This document shows, one piece after another, positions 46,657-57,233 of a stretch of 64,000 bases of DNA. Every line of letters begins with the position of its first letter. Positions within the stretch are counted from its first letter, which is position 1. The notes beneath the pieces were generated by a model. The model did not search any database. It was not told the DNA's origin and saw only the letters and a list, made by a program, of their open reading frames with translations. Position numbers and translations under genes: made by a program. Source of the DNA: Triticum aestivum (lineage: Eukaryota; Streptophyta; Magnoliopsida; Poales; Poaceae); NCBI RefSeq assembly GCF_018294505.1, contig NC_057807.1, positions 171,903,498 through 171,967,497 of the forward strand, given 5' to 3'.

Positions 46657-49600
46657 CTACTCAAATATTACATCTTTGGAGCACTCATCCGCAATCTTGC
46701 GGGCACCCTTCAGGACACTCTTATAATACATTTCGGGCGTGCGATACTCCTTGCCCGCCGGCGGCGCGTCCGTCAGAAGCTTCTCAGCATCCAGCCTGCC
46801 CCAGTGCACCTTTGCGCGGGCAAGGGCCCGACGGGCACCTTCAATGCAGGCGGAGCGCTTGATAACTTCCACCCAGGGACACGCATCCACCAGCCGCCGC
46901 AGCATGCCGAAGTAGCTCCCAGGCATGGCCTCTTCAGGCCACAGCCGGACTATGAGGCCCTTCATGGCCTGCTCGGCTACCTTGTGGAGCTCGACCAGCT
47001 GCTTCAGCTGGTCGCTAAGGGGCACCGGATGTCCGGCCTCAGCATACTGAGACCAGAAGACCTTCTCCGTTGAGCTCCCCTCCTCGGCCCGGTAGAATGC
47101 GGCAACATCGGACACGCTGCAAGGAAGATCTGCAAACGCTCCTGGAGAGCTCCGAATTCGGGTAAGTAACAGGTAATTCACTTTAACATGCTTGCTTTGC
47201 ATGAAAAATGCCTTACCCGCCGCTATTTTCTTCACCACCTCAATCTCCTGGAGGGCTTTATGGGCCTCGGCCTTAGCGGCTTTGGCACTCCAAGAGCCGA
47301 GGCAAGCTCGGACTCTCGAGTCTTCGAGTCGCGCTCCAAACTCTCATGCTTTTTCATGAGAGCCTGGATCTCTTGCCGCACCTCCGCCACCCGCGCCTCC
47401 TGCTTCTCTCGCTCCGCTTGTTTCGCGGCCGCATTACGCTCGGCCGCGGACACGGCCTCCTTCAGGGTCGCCACCTCGTTCGTGGCCCCTGCAGTGCCCA
47501 CGTTATCCTTGTTATTTCTCTTGCAACCAAAATCCTTTTCTGTAAGGTACAAATTAAATACGGTGTTACTCACCTTCTTTATCCTCGAGCTGCCTCTTGG
47601 CAAGGCCGAGCTCGTTCTCGGACCGCTCGAGGTCCTGCTTCAAAGCATCGACCTTCGCAGTCAGTGCGGCAGAGGTCAGCAGCGCAGTCTGCAATCCCAT
47701 ATTGACACAATTTTTAGAACTCCTGCGTATATCTTTTTAGATCCTCAGTCCGGCTTTTCTTTCCGAACACCGAACCGAGCATCAGGGGCTACTGTCTATG
47801 TGGTATTACATTACATATTTCAAAATCTCTTACCTCAAAGCCTGTTAGAAGGCTCCTACATGCTTCGGTCAGCCCGCTCTTGGCGAGCTGAACCTTCTGA
47901 ATCATCGCACTCATAATAGTGCGGTGTTCTTCCTTGATGGAAGCGCCGTTGAGCGCCTCCAACAAGTTGTCCAGCGCCTTCAGTTGGACTGAGGCTGCCG
48001 GTGTCACGGTCTTGCCCTTCTTAGAAGGGGCCGCCTGTCGGACTACGGAACCACTGCGGGTTCCGGGGCGGAGTCCGGTGCGAAGTCCGGGAGGTTGCCA
48101 TGTGGCACCTCCGGAGCCTCCCCATCCTGGCGGGTCCCCTTTTGGGATCCCAACTCGGCGTCCTCAGCATCACGAGGGGTGGAGGCGGTCGGAATGGAAT
48201 CCACATCCGACGGAGCCAAGGACCCGCTCGAAGAAGCGGGAAAATCGTCCCCGGCCGGACTACAGGTTGTACACGGGATTAGAAAGACACTATGTGGCAA
48301 AAAAGAGAAATTATAAATCATTCAGGAATCCGGATACTTACGATCTTGCCGGGGGCTTGGCCCTTGAGGGCCACCCCTCGTCGCCATCGTCGGCGTTGGC
48401 GGAGCAGTCCGGAGGAAGGGTCCTTCCCTTCTTGGACCCTTCGGCCTCCCCCGTTGGGGACGCCTTCCTCTTCCTCTCTCCCCCCTCTGGGGGAGAGTCC
48501 TCTTTCTCCTCCTCGTCTTCGGGGGAGGAGTCCGCCTCGGAGCCATCGGACGATGAGTCCGATACCACCTGGCGCCGGGAACTCCTTCGGGTTCCCGTGG
48601 CCTTCTTCTTGGCCTTCTTCTCCGGCACCACGTAAAGGGCCAGAACCAGCAGCCCAGTCAAACGGGTGTCCGCTGGGTCTTCGGGAAGGGGAGCCGGATA
48701 GTCCACCTGTCCGGACGTCCTCTGCCAGTCCTGTTAAAGGCATCGGGAGTTTTAGATCCCACATAGAGTCAAACTATGAAAGAAATAAGTGTCCCGTAAA
48801 GGATAACAAAGCTTACCTCGTCGGCCGGGCGCTTGGTGCTGAATCCGCGATCTTCAGTTGCGGATGCGGGGGCTTCTCCGCCCTTGAACAGCACCCTCCA
48901 GGCAGCTTCGTACATCATGTCGAAGAGCCTGCTCAGGGTCCGGTGCTGTGCCGGATCAGACTCCCACAAATTGAAGGCCCATTGCTGGCAGGGGAGAATC
49001 TGGCGGACGAGCATGACCTGGATCACATTGACAAGCTTGAGTTTCTTGTTCACCAGGGTCTGGAGACAGGACTGGAGTCCGGTTAGCTCCTCCGAACTAC
49101 CCCATAGCAAGCCCTTCTCTTTCCAGGAGGTGAGCTGCATAGGGGTACCAGATCTGAACTCGGGGGCCGCCGCCCATTTAGGGTCACGCGGCTCGGTGAT
49201 GTAGAACCACCCCGATTGCCACCCTTTGACGGACTCCACGAAGGCACCCTCGAGCCAGATGACGTTGGGCATTTTGCCCACCATGGCGCCTCCGCACTCC
49301 GCTTGGACGCCCTTCACTACCTTCGGATTGACATTGAAGGTTTTTAGCCACAAGCCGAAGTGGGGCTGGATGCAGAGGAAGCCCTCGCACACGACGATAA
49401 ACGCTGAGATGTTGAGGATGAAGTTTGGCGCCAGATCGTGGAAATCCAGGCCGTAGTAGTACATGAGCCCCCAGACGAAGGGATGAAGTGGGAAGCCCAA
49501 TCCGCGGAGGAAGTGGGGAAGGAATACGACCCTCTCATGAGGCTTGGGGGTGGGGATGAGCTGCCCCTCGTCGGGCAGCCGGTGCGCGATGTCGCTGGAG

Positions 49601-49680
49601 AGGTATCTGGCGCCGCGCAGCTTCTTAATGTGCCCCTCCGTAATGGAGGAGGCCATCCACTTGCCTCCCGCTCCGGACAT
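46657..49680 (-). pseudogene. FB antisense gene, six exons; exon 1 intact, exons 3 and 5 damaged
   Basis: Minus-strand ATG at 49680-49678. Inferred exons: 49680-48817 (864 nt, 288 codons, fully open), 48730-48342 (389), 48259-47834 (426), 47688-47574 (115), 47488-47217 (272), and about 47129 (or 47141)-46657. Splice sites match FA in position and sequence. Exon 1 holds the Transposase_28-like domain (MSGAGGKWMASS start; LAPNFILNISAFIVVCE; VGKMPNVIWLEGAF). Exon 2 is Ser/Glu/Lys-rich, exons 4-5 a coiled coil, exon 6 the conserved C-terminal domain with an intact end at TAG 46659-46657. Defects: GAG-to-TAG and a one-base loss in exon 3 (about 48010-48055), and a one-base loss in exon 5 near 47290. 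FA is intact at these points, so the parent gene was open. Confidence 0.82.
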
Positions 49681-49795
49681 GGCTGGAGAAGGTTGAGATG
49701 AGATGTGCGGACTTGGGCGCTGGAGCTCGAGTGCGCGGAGATGGATAAGCAAAGGAGGAAGAAGGCGTAGGTAAAAAAGGTGGATCCTTATCCCC

Positions 49796-49802
49796 TTATA
49801 TA
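49796..49802 (-). promoter_or_regulatory. Candidate TATA box for FB antisense gene
   Basis: Minus strand TATATAA in CCCATATATAAGGGG, about 116 bases upstream of the ATG at 49680, matching FA 10800-10806. The 49803-50236 stretch shows nothing else except the polypurine motif TTCAGGGGCTAC before the 3' LTR. Confidence 0.55.
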
Positions 49803-50236
49803 TGGGCGGACGAAGACTATGCGTCCCCACCGGCCTGGTAAAACTCGCTTATCTCCCAAGCGCCACAATCAATGGCGCGGTTGGGTTACCCACGTCCGTA
49901 TTGATGGGAATCCCGGAATAAGGGGAACACGATCTCTGCTTCGACAAGACGTGCCAAGGAAACCGCTTCGCTAAATGCGCTGAGGTGGTATAATAAAAAT
50001 GATTCAAGTAAAGGCTTGGTGGTGGTATGACGTCATGCCACAAAATACGTCAGCAGATTGAACTCGTGTGCATATTATTCTCTCTACGGTGGTATGTGGA
50101 ACTTATTTTGCAGAGCCGGACACTATCCTGGTGTTCACAATCTTCTATGAATCAATTCGGAGGAGGAACCCGCCTTGCAATGCTGAACAACATGCGCGCC
50201 GGACTCATCGTCATTGAAGCCTGGTTCAGGGGCTAC

Positions 50237-50717
50237 TGAGGGAGTCCTGGACTAGGGGGTGTCCGGATAGCCGGACTATCATCATCGGCCGGACTCCAAG
50301 ACTATGAAGATACAAGATTGAAGACTTCGTCCCGTGTCCGGATGGGACTTTCCTTGGCGTGGAAGGCAAGCTTGGCGATACGGATATGTAGATCTCCTAC
50401 CATTGTAACCGACTCTGTGTAACCCTAGCCCTCTCCGGTGTCTATATAAACCGGAGGGTTTTAGTCCGTAGGAAAAACAACCATGACAACAATCATACCA
50501 TAGGCTAGCTTCTAGGGTTTAGCCTCCTTGATCTCGTGGTAGATCCACTCTTGTACTACCCATATCATCAATATCAATCAAGCAGGAGTAGGGTTTTACC
50601 TCTATCGAGAGGGCCCGAACCTGGTTAAAAACATCGTGTCCCTTGTCTCCTGTTACCATCCGCCTAGACGCACAGTTGGGACCCCCTACCCGAGATCCGT
50701 CGGTTTTGACACCGACA
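50237..50717 (+). repeat. FB 3' LTR
   Basis: TGAGGGAGTCC to CACCGACA, 481 bp, about 10 differences from 32726-33206. Followed by GCTAG, the near-TSD of ACTAG. Confidence 0.93.
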
Positions 50718-52556
50718 GCTAGCTTGATGCTATCTGCTCAAATTGTTTCCAGTCGTGCAATTCTTTTTCATCCATCCGGAGTATTTCAGGAGTTGCTTTC
50801 CCTCTCGATCATCCGGAGGTCATCCTTTCGAAATATTTCTTCATTCTAAGTTTTTAGCTTCGTTCTCTCAATTATTCTATATCTGTGCCCCTTCAGTCGT
50901 CTCAATATTCTTCCGGTGCTTCGTTCAAGTATTCTTCAATCAGTTCGCGATCTCTTCGTTCTCTTGTATCTAAATTTCCTAAAGTATCTTCGTGCTTGCT
51001 CTAATTCTTTCCGACGATTCTTTCTCTTTTCTTCATTCATTTTCATTTCTAACAGTGGTTCGTTCAACATTCCTATTCCTTGTCGGCATATCAATTAATT
51101 CGTTCTTTCCAAATCCTACTGGTGGTTCATGAAGACCTTCCCAAATTTTGCGCTATATTCCCCCTTTAATCTTTTTCAACACGAATAAGTAGTATGCCAA
51201 ATCCGTTGTTTGTCATCAATTTAAATTGGTGAAGGATACGCATACCATAATTCTTATTATTGTTTCATCCAAGTGATCTAGTTTCTTCTTTCCAGAGTTG
51301 TTCATCATGTCACATTTCTCGGTTTGAGATGCTTCATGTTTCCTTTTCTGGAGTTCCAAGTTTTCGGCATTATCTCATCACGAAGATCCACCTAAATTAT
51401 TGCAAGGCTTCACCTTGTGTTTTCATCCTCTCTTCCTTTCTATCACCCTTTTATTACCGGAGTTCTTCATGGAGGCTCTACATGGTGATTCGTCAAGGAT
51501 TCCTTTCATTCTTCATTTGTTCTTCAAGACTTCTCTTGAGGTGATGATCCGCCAAGCTATACTCAAAATTAAACATGGTGCTCAACACATGTCTTATTTT
51601 GAGGAGTTCAAGAATTCCTCATCTTGCATTTCAAAGTGCAATTCTTTCTACCTTAGCTTTTGAGGTGGTGTTATATCATTCTTGGCAATTTCCATTCAGG
51701 TTTCGCGATTCATAGGTTGTAAGAATGAGGTATTTTAAATCCATCAATCTCTTCTTTGGAGTTATCTTGGTATAGATTTCACCTAAAGCCTTCCCTAAGA
51801 AATGTTGCTATTTGTGGTGCTTATCAATGATTCGAGTTTTCTCCTATCCTCTCAGCAAAAGAAGTTTTCATCTCTTCTTTGATCTCAAACAAGCAATTGT
51901 TTTTCGTTAGTGGCAGAATTTAACCTCAAGTGTTGAGATGTTTCCATAAGCCCACTACAAGCTTATTCTTTTCGTTGTTGGTTTTCCAACAACTCCATTA
52001 TAACCTTCTTGGAAGGGTGCTTTCCAAGCTCGTTTGTGGCAGAAGTTGGCATTTTCTCCTACATTCTATTATTCCAATGATCTATCTTCTATTCTTTCTT
52101 CCGGAGACATTGTGATGTTGCTATTTTCACTCATCATCTCGAATTGTGAGGATCATGTTCTTTTTGTGCTTATCCAATTAACCGGAGTGTTGTGTCATCT
52201 CTTCAAGTACTTTTCATCTTATAAAGTCATGCGTCTCTTTTCAACCGGAGTGCTGCCCGAATTCTTTATTCTTATTCCTTGTCCAGCTAATTTTAACCGG
52301 AGTGGCTTCAAAATCTACCTTGTCCCCTAAGCTCTTGGTTCTCATCATATTCCTTGTTCCTCTTGTCCAACGGACTATTTGCAATCTTGGTCATCTCCGT
52401 TGTTTTGTTTCTTTCAATTTGTTCAACCTCTCAAGGTTCGTGGTTTCACTCATTGGTCGAAGAAGCAACTTAGTTTTACCTCTTATCTTCCTCTTTCTTT
52501 TCCCTCCGGTGCCATCCTAGATCTCGGGACGAGATCCTCTCGTAGTGGTGGAGTGT
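50718..52556 (+). other. Y internal domain, right part, non-coding
   Basis: Strongly pyrimidine-rich sense strand with no protein domain. The last 50 bases read ATCTCGGGACGAGATCC then GTAGTGGTGGAGTGT, a chromovirus-type 3' motif and polypurine tract directly before the LTR at 52557. Confidence 0.75.
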
Positions 52557-55500
52557 TGTAATGCCCCAGATACAACTTTCCATATTGGTAACTCCAACTC
52601 TTGCCTTTTCCAGAGATGCGATATGATATTTCCTTCGTGGTTGGGTTTTTCTCTTTTGTTTTGCATTTTGTTCACGTCATGCATCTCATCTCATAGCATC
52701 ATGCGCATTGCATCAGCATGTTTTCATAAAGCTTGCACCCATTCTTAGTTGTCGCGTCCCCCCTTGCTTTCGTTGACCATTCCGAAACCTCTCTTGCCAG
52801 CTCGCAGCCCCCTCGAGCGCGCGTCCGAAACTTCCCCGAACCCAGATCGTACTATCGTTACTGTTGGGTCCGGATCATCCCCAAACATCTATAAAACATC
52901 TCCGTTTTCTTATTTGGACTCCCTAGCCTATTTATTTGCGTCCGTCCGATTACGACCGGAGGGACGAGGTAAGCCCCTAACTTAATCCATGATGTATATA
53001 TTCATCCACCCCTAGTCCATTTTGGCAAACCCTAAAAATCCTCTCCCTTGTCCCGTCGCGCCGACAACACTAGCTCCACTCTGTCGCCTCCTTCCTCGAG
53101 ATCCTCCCGATTCAACCGCTGCCAACCAGCGCCAGCCACTTCTCGCCATCGATCCATCCTGCATCCACCTTGTGTCTGTCGCCAACCAACCAACGCCATG
53201 CCCCGCTTCCTTTCTCCTCCTCCCTGTCTCGCCCGGTGCCCGATTTGCATGGTGCCCCTGCTTTCGTTCCCCGCTGCAGCCAGCCTCCCCGAGCTCCTAG
53301 CGCCAGCATGCCTCCTGTGCACCTTGTCCTCCTCTCGATCTGGAGCTCCCGAGCGAGTGCTCCTCCACCATCGTGCAACGCCAACAACCACCAGAACCAG
53401 GCCGCCTTCCCTGTCCTCATCTCTCTTCGTTGCTCCCTCTCCGTCTCTCTGCTCTCTCATGGTCTCTCTCTCTATGCCCTTCGCAGGTCGACGTCACCGG
53501 CCATCTCCGCCGCCCTTGCCCGTTCCAGCCGGATCCCGTCGGTTGGGCCCCGTCCCCGGCCACCGATGCCCTCGCCAGAGACCGCCTGCGCCGCTACCAA
53601 GTCCCTGCGTCGTCGTCCTCGCCTGGATTCCCGTCGCTGCGCCAAGTCCCTCGCCCCGCCTCTGCTGCCCTGCTCCAAATCGAACGCCAAGCCGTCGCCC
53701 TGGAGCTTCTCCGCCACCAGCGCCCTTCTTCAACGCCCCAAGTCCCGCCATGAACGCCCGTCGTCAGCGTCGCCTCGACCCTGCCTCTCCTCCTCGAGCT
53801 CGTCCCTCGAGCACGACGCAGGTCCAGCGCCCGCGGCCCCAGCCTCGTCCCTGCCTCCGAGTCACCGCTCCATCGCTGGAGACCAAGCTGTCGCCGCGGC
53901 TCTGCTTCCTGTCGAGCATAGGATCCCGCTCGTCCGGGTTGACCGCGGCCACTCCACGCGCGGGCCATGATCCTCCCGCGGCCCGGCTCCCATCTCCACC
54001 AACCTGGGCTTGGCCCATGGTGAGGCCACCCCCCAGCGCTCTCTTTTTTTCCATTCTGTTGGCCCAGTCAGATTCGGCCCAGTGCATGTTTTTTCCTGTT
54101 CTGCGAATTTGTCCAATTATCCAGAGAGTGCGGTTTTACAGAAAAACCCTCCATGTTCATGCTTTAATAACTCCACAACCGTGCATTAGATTAAAATGTT
54201 TTAAATATGAAAAGTTCTTAGATTTTCATCTAGTTTCATAATATGCTACTTTCATCCAAGTTTGGAATGTTTAAAATGTTGTTTGATTAAATTTTCTCAA
54301 ATGCCATATTAAAATGATTTATTTCATAACTAAATAACCGTAGCTCCAATTTTAATAAACTTTATATCTAAATGGGGTGGAAAAATGCCTGGTTTAACTT
54401 GGTGCACTTACTTTGCATGTTTAACAACATTGAAATATGTTTTAGGGCAGAACAGTACCAAATCTATAATATGGACATGAGGATTTTTCGGGATTGTTGT
54501 TTGTTGTTCCGGCCTCATTTAAACTTGCCTAGATAGTTAGTTTATTTATGTTTCACCTCTTGCCATGTTTAGCAACATTTAATATTGTTGTGTACCTAAA
54601 CGAGAGCAAACTAAATAACTCGAATGTGGTGTTTCGTCAACATGCAACTCGTTGCATATTGAGCTCCACTTAATTTGTAGTATCGTGTGTTACAGTTTGC
54701 CATGTCATGCCTTATTAAACCGGACATGCATCATACTTGTTTGTGCATCATGCCATATTTATGCTTGTGCATTTACCATGTTGTTTGCTTCTTTCCGCTT
54801 GTGCTTCTTCTCGATAGTCCCTGTTTTTGTTGTGATCGTGAGGATTCGTTCGTCTATGCTTGGTTCGTCTTCGCCCGTTCGTCTTCTTCATGGACTTGTT
54901 CTTCTTACTAGCAGGATTTCAGGCAAGATGACCGTCATCTTGGATCTCACTACTATCATTGCTATGCTAGTTGCTTCATTCTATCGCTTTGCCGCGCTGC
55001 CTATCTCTTGTTGATCAAGCCTCCCAAACTGCCATGTCAGCCTCTAACCTCTTCACCCTTCCTAGCAAACCGTTGCTTGGCTATGTTACCGCTTTGCTCA
55101 GCCCCTCTTATAGCATTGTTAGTTGCATGTGAAGCCGCAGATTGCTCCATGGTGGACATGATTATGTTGGGATATCACAATATCTCTTATTTAATTAATG
55201 CACCTATATACTTGCTAAAGGGTGGAAGACTCGACCTTATGCCTAGTGTTTTGTTCCACTCTTGCCGCCCTAGTTTCCATCATACCGGTGTTATGTTCCT
55301 TGATTTTGCGTTCCTTACACGGTTGGGTGATTTATGGGACCCCCTTGACAGTTAGCTTTGAATAAAACTCCTTCAGGAAGGCCCAACCTTGGTTTTACCA
55401 TTTGCCTACCTAGCCTTTTTCCCTTGGGTTTCCGGAGCCCGAGGGTCATCTTTATTTTAGCCCCTCCGGGCCAGTGCTTCTCTAAGTGCTGGTCCGAACC

Positions 55501-56520
55501 GAGCTGCCTGCGGGGCCACCTCGGGGAAAGTTGAGGGCTGGTTTTACTCGTAGCTAGTCTCGTCCGGTGTTTCCCTAAGAACGAGATATGTGCAACTCCT
55601 ATAGGGATTGTCGGGGCATCGGGCGGCTTTGCTGGTCTTGTTTTACCATTGTCGAAATGTCTTGTAAAACGGGATTCCGAGACTGGTCGGGTCTTCCTGG
55701 GAGAAGGAATATACTTCATTGACCGTGAGAGCTTGTGATGGGCTAAGTTGGGACACCCCTGCAGGGTATAAAATTTTTAGAGCTATGCCCGCGGTTATGT
55801 GGTAGATGGGAATTTGTTAATGTCCGGTTATAGATAACTTGACACCAGATTTGAATTAAAACGCATCACCCGTGTGTGTAGCCGTGATGGTCTCTTTTCG
55901 GCGGAGTCCGAGAAGTGAACACGGTTTTGGGTTATGTTTGACGTAAGCAGGAGTTCAGGATCACTTCTTGATCATTGCTAGCTTCACGACCGTTCCGTTA
56001 CTTCTCTTCTCGCTCTTATTTGCGTATGTTAGCCACCATATCATGCTTGGTCGCTGCTGCACCCTCACCACTTTACCTCTTGCTTACCCATTAAGCTTTG
56101 CTAGTCTTGATACCCATGGTAATGGGATTGCTCAGTCCTCGTGGCTCGCAGATTACTACAACAACAGTTGCAGGTACAGGTTATGTGATGATCATGACGC
56201 AAGAGCGATGTTTGCTTGTTTTGGAGTTCTTCTTCTGCTTCTTCTTCGATCAGGGGATAGGTTCCAGGTCGACAGCCTGGGCTAGCAGGGTGGATATCGT
56301 TTGAGTTTCTGTTTGTGTTTCATCCATAGTCGGATGATGCTCTTATGTATTGTGATGTTGTATTCGTGGGGCATTGTATGCCTCTTGTATGTATCCCTAA
56401 CTATTATGTAATGATCTGATGTAATGATATCCACCTTGCAAAAGCATCTTCAAGATGCGCTTCTATCCTTGGTGGGACCTTCGAGTGCCTTTAGGATAGG
56501 GTCGCATCTTGGGCGTGACA
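52557..56520 (+). repeat. Y 3' LTR, uninterrupted
   Basis: 3,964 bp, TGTAATGCCCC to GGGCGTGACA. It has the same order of regions as the 5' LTR: a GC-rich block at about 53040-53970, then an AT-rich body. It holds the empty site for the Copia insertion (GTCCC 53847-53851). Open frames here are compositional and not conserved in the other LTR. Confidence 0.9.
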
Positions 56521-57233
56521 TCCTCACCGGTGTTCGTGGGAGGATGGGCGGCGGTGCTCGAGGTGGGTGACGGGGACGCGATCGACGATGAAGAGGAAGG
56601 CGAGGCAGCTCCGGCGAGGTGGATCCGGCGACGACAGGGTCCAACGGCATCGGAGGTGGTGACGGTGAGTGACGGCGACGTGGTTGGGGTGCTGTGCCCG
56701 AACCAGTTCGGGTAGAGTGGGGTTGCGAGGAGCGAGGGGAGTGGGGGTTTCGCCTCGATCCATATTGGATCAGGAGGGGGAGAGGGAGTGGCGACGTGGG
56801 GGAAAGTGGGGTAGTGGGACGCTAGGGTTTCGGGGTGGGGGGGGGAGCGGGGGTTATGGAGAGAGTGGGGGGCCGGCTGGGCCAGGTGGGCTGGCCGGCC
56901 AGCTGGGCCAGTGGCCGTGGGGGGAGGTTCCCCCTTTTTCTTAGTTTTAATTTTAGTTTTACTTTTTCCTTTTTATCTTATTTATTTTATGTTTTAATTC
57001 CTTTTAAATGTTTAGGCCTTTTATAAAAGCACTATTCCTTCACCATAAACACCTACGCATTTATTTGCACACTCCGAACATTTTACTTTAATGTTTGAAA
57101 AATTTTGATGTTTGACAAAAATTCAAATTTGAATTTGCACAGTTTTGATCCAACGCGAGATTAGCAATAGTAATCGAGGTGACGTGGCATCATTAGCAGA
57201 GGTTTACTGTAGCTTGATTATTCGGGCGTCACA
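56521..57233 (-). repeat. X 5' LTR, part 2
   Basis: Continuation of the X LTR after Y, alignable to 14184-14891, ending GGGCGTCACA. It is followed by S1 sequence; 57234-57238 (TTCAT) would be the right TSD copy of X, its partner being outside the window. Confidence 0.85.

Larger units (their letters stand above)
32726..50717 (+). mobile_element. FB: young non-autonomous Fatima-like element, interrupted by Z
   Basis: Two 481-bp LTRs (32726-33206, 50237-50717) differ at about 10 positions by eye. Near-TSDs are ACTAG (32721-32725) and GCTAG (50718-50722). The architecture is the same as FA: gag-protease, no pol, spacer, antisense gene. Removing Z (35141-44033 plus one TSD) leaves about 9.1 kb, equal to FA. 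Gag-pro has more stops than in FA, but antisense exon 1 is intact. Near-equal LTR divergence (about 2%) suggests FA and FB inserted at similar times. Confidence 0.92.
22003..56520 (+). mobile_element. Y: LARD-like Gypsy element with ~4 kb LTRs, non-coding
   Basis: LTR ends are TGTA(A/T)(T/C)GCCCC at 22003 and 52557, and GGGCGTGACA at 31020 and 56520. The 3' LTR is 3,964 bp. The 5' LTR is about 3,996 bp once the Copia element and one TSD are removed. A tRNA-Met primer site lies at 31024-31036. The internal domain (31021-32725 and 50718-52556) totals about 3.5 kb with no gag, protease or pol. The dimensions match barley LARDs (about 4.5 kb LTRs, 3.5 kb interior; from memory). It hosts the Copia element in its 5' LTR and FB in its interior. 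Confidence 0.85.
14184..57233 (-). mobile_element. X: LARD-like Gypsy element, minus strand, large LTRs, no coding capacity
   Basis: Element sequence is at 14184-22002 and 56521-57233, with Y inserted between. LTR ends are mirror images: TGTGACGCCC at 19096 and GGGCGTCACA ending at 57233 (also at 14891). A tRNA-Met-type primer site on the minus strand lies at 19081-19092, so the 5' LTR is the right-hand one. That LTR totals about 3.6 kb after removing Y. The internal domain (14892-19095, ~4.2 kb) shows no gag, protease or pol. The left LTR is cut by F0 and leaves the window. The size and emptiness match large retrotransposon derivatives (LARDs) described in barley and wheat. Confidence 0.78.

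Noticed and set aside
53048..54241. A 397-codon open frame in the Y 3' LTR
   Set aside because: Low-complexity Pro/Ser/Arg/Ala composition in a GC-rich block, many overlapping frames on both strands, and the frame is not preserved in the 5' LTR. It is compositional, not a gene.
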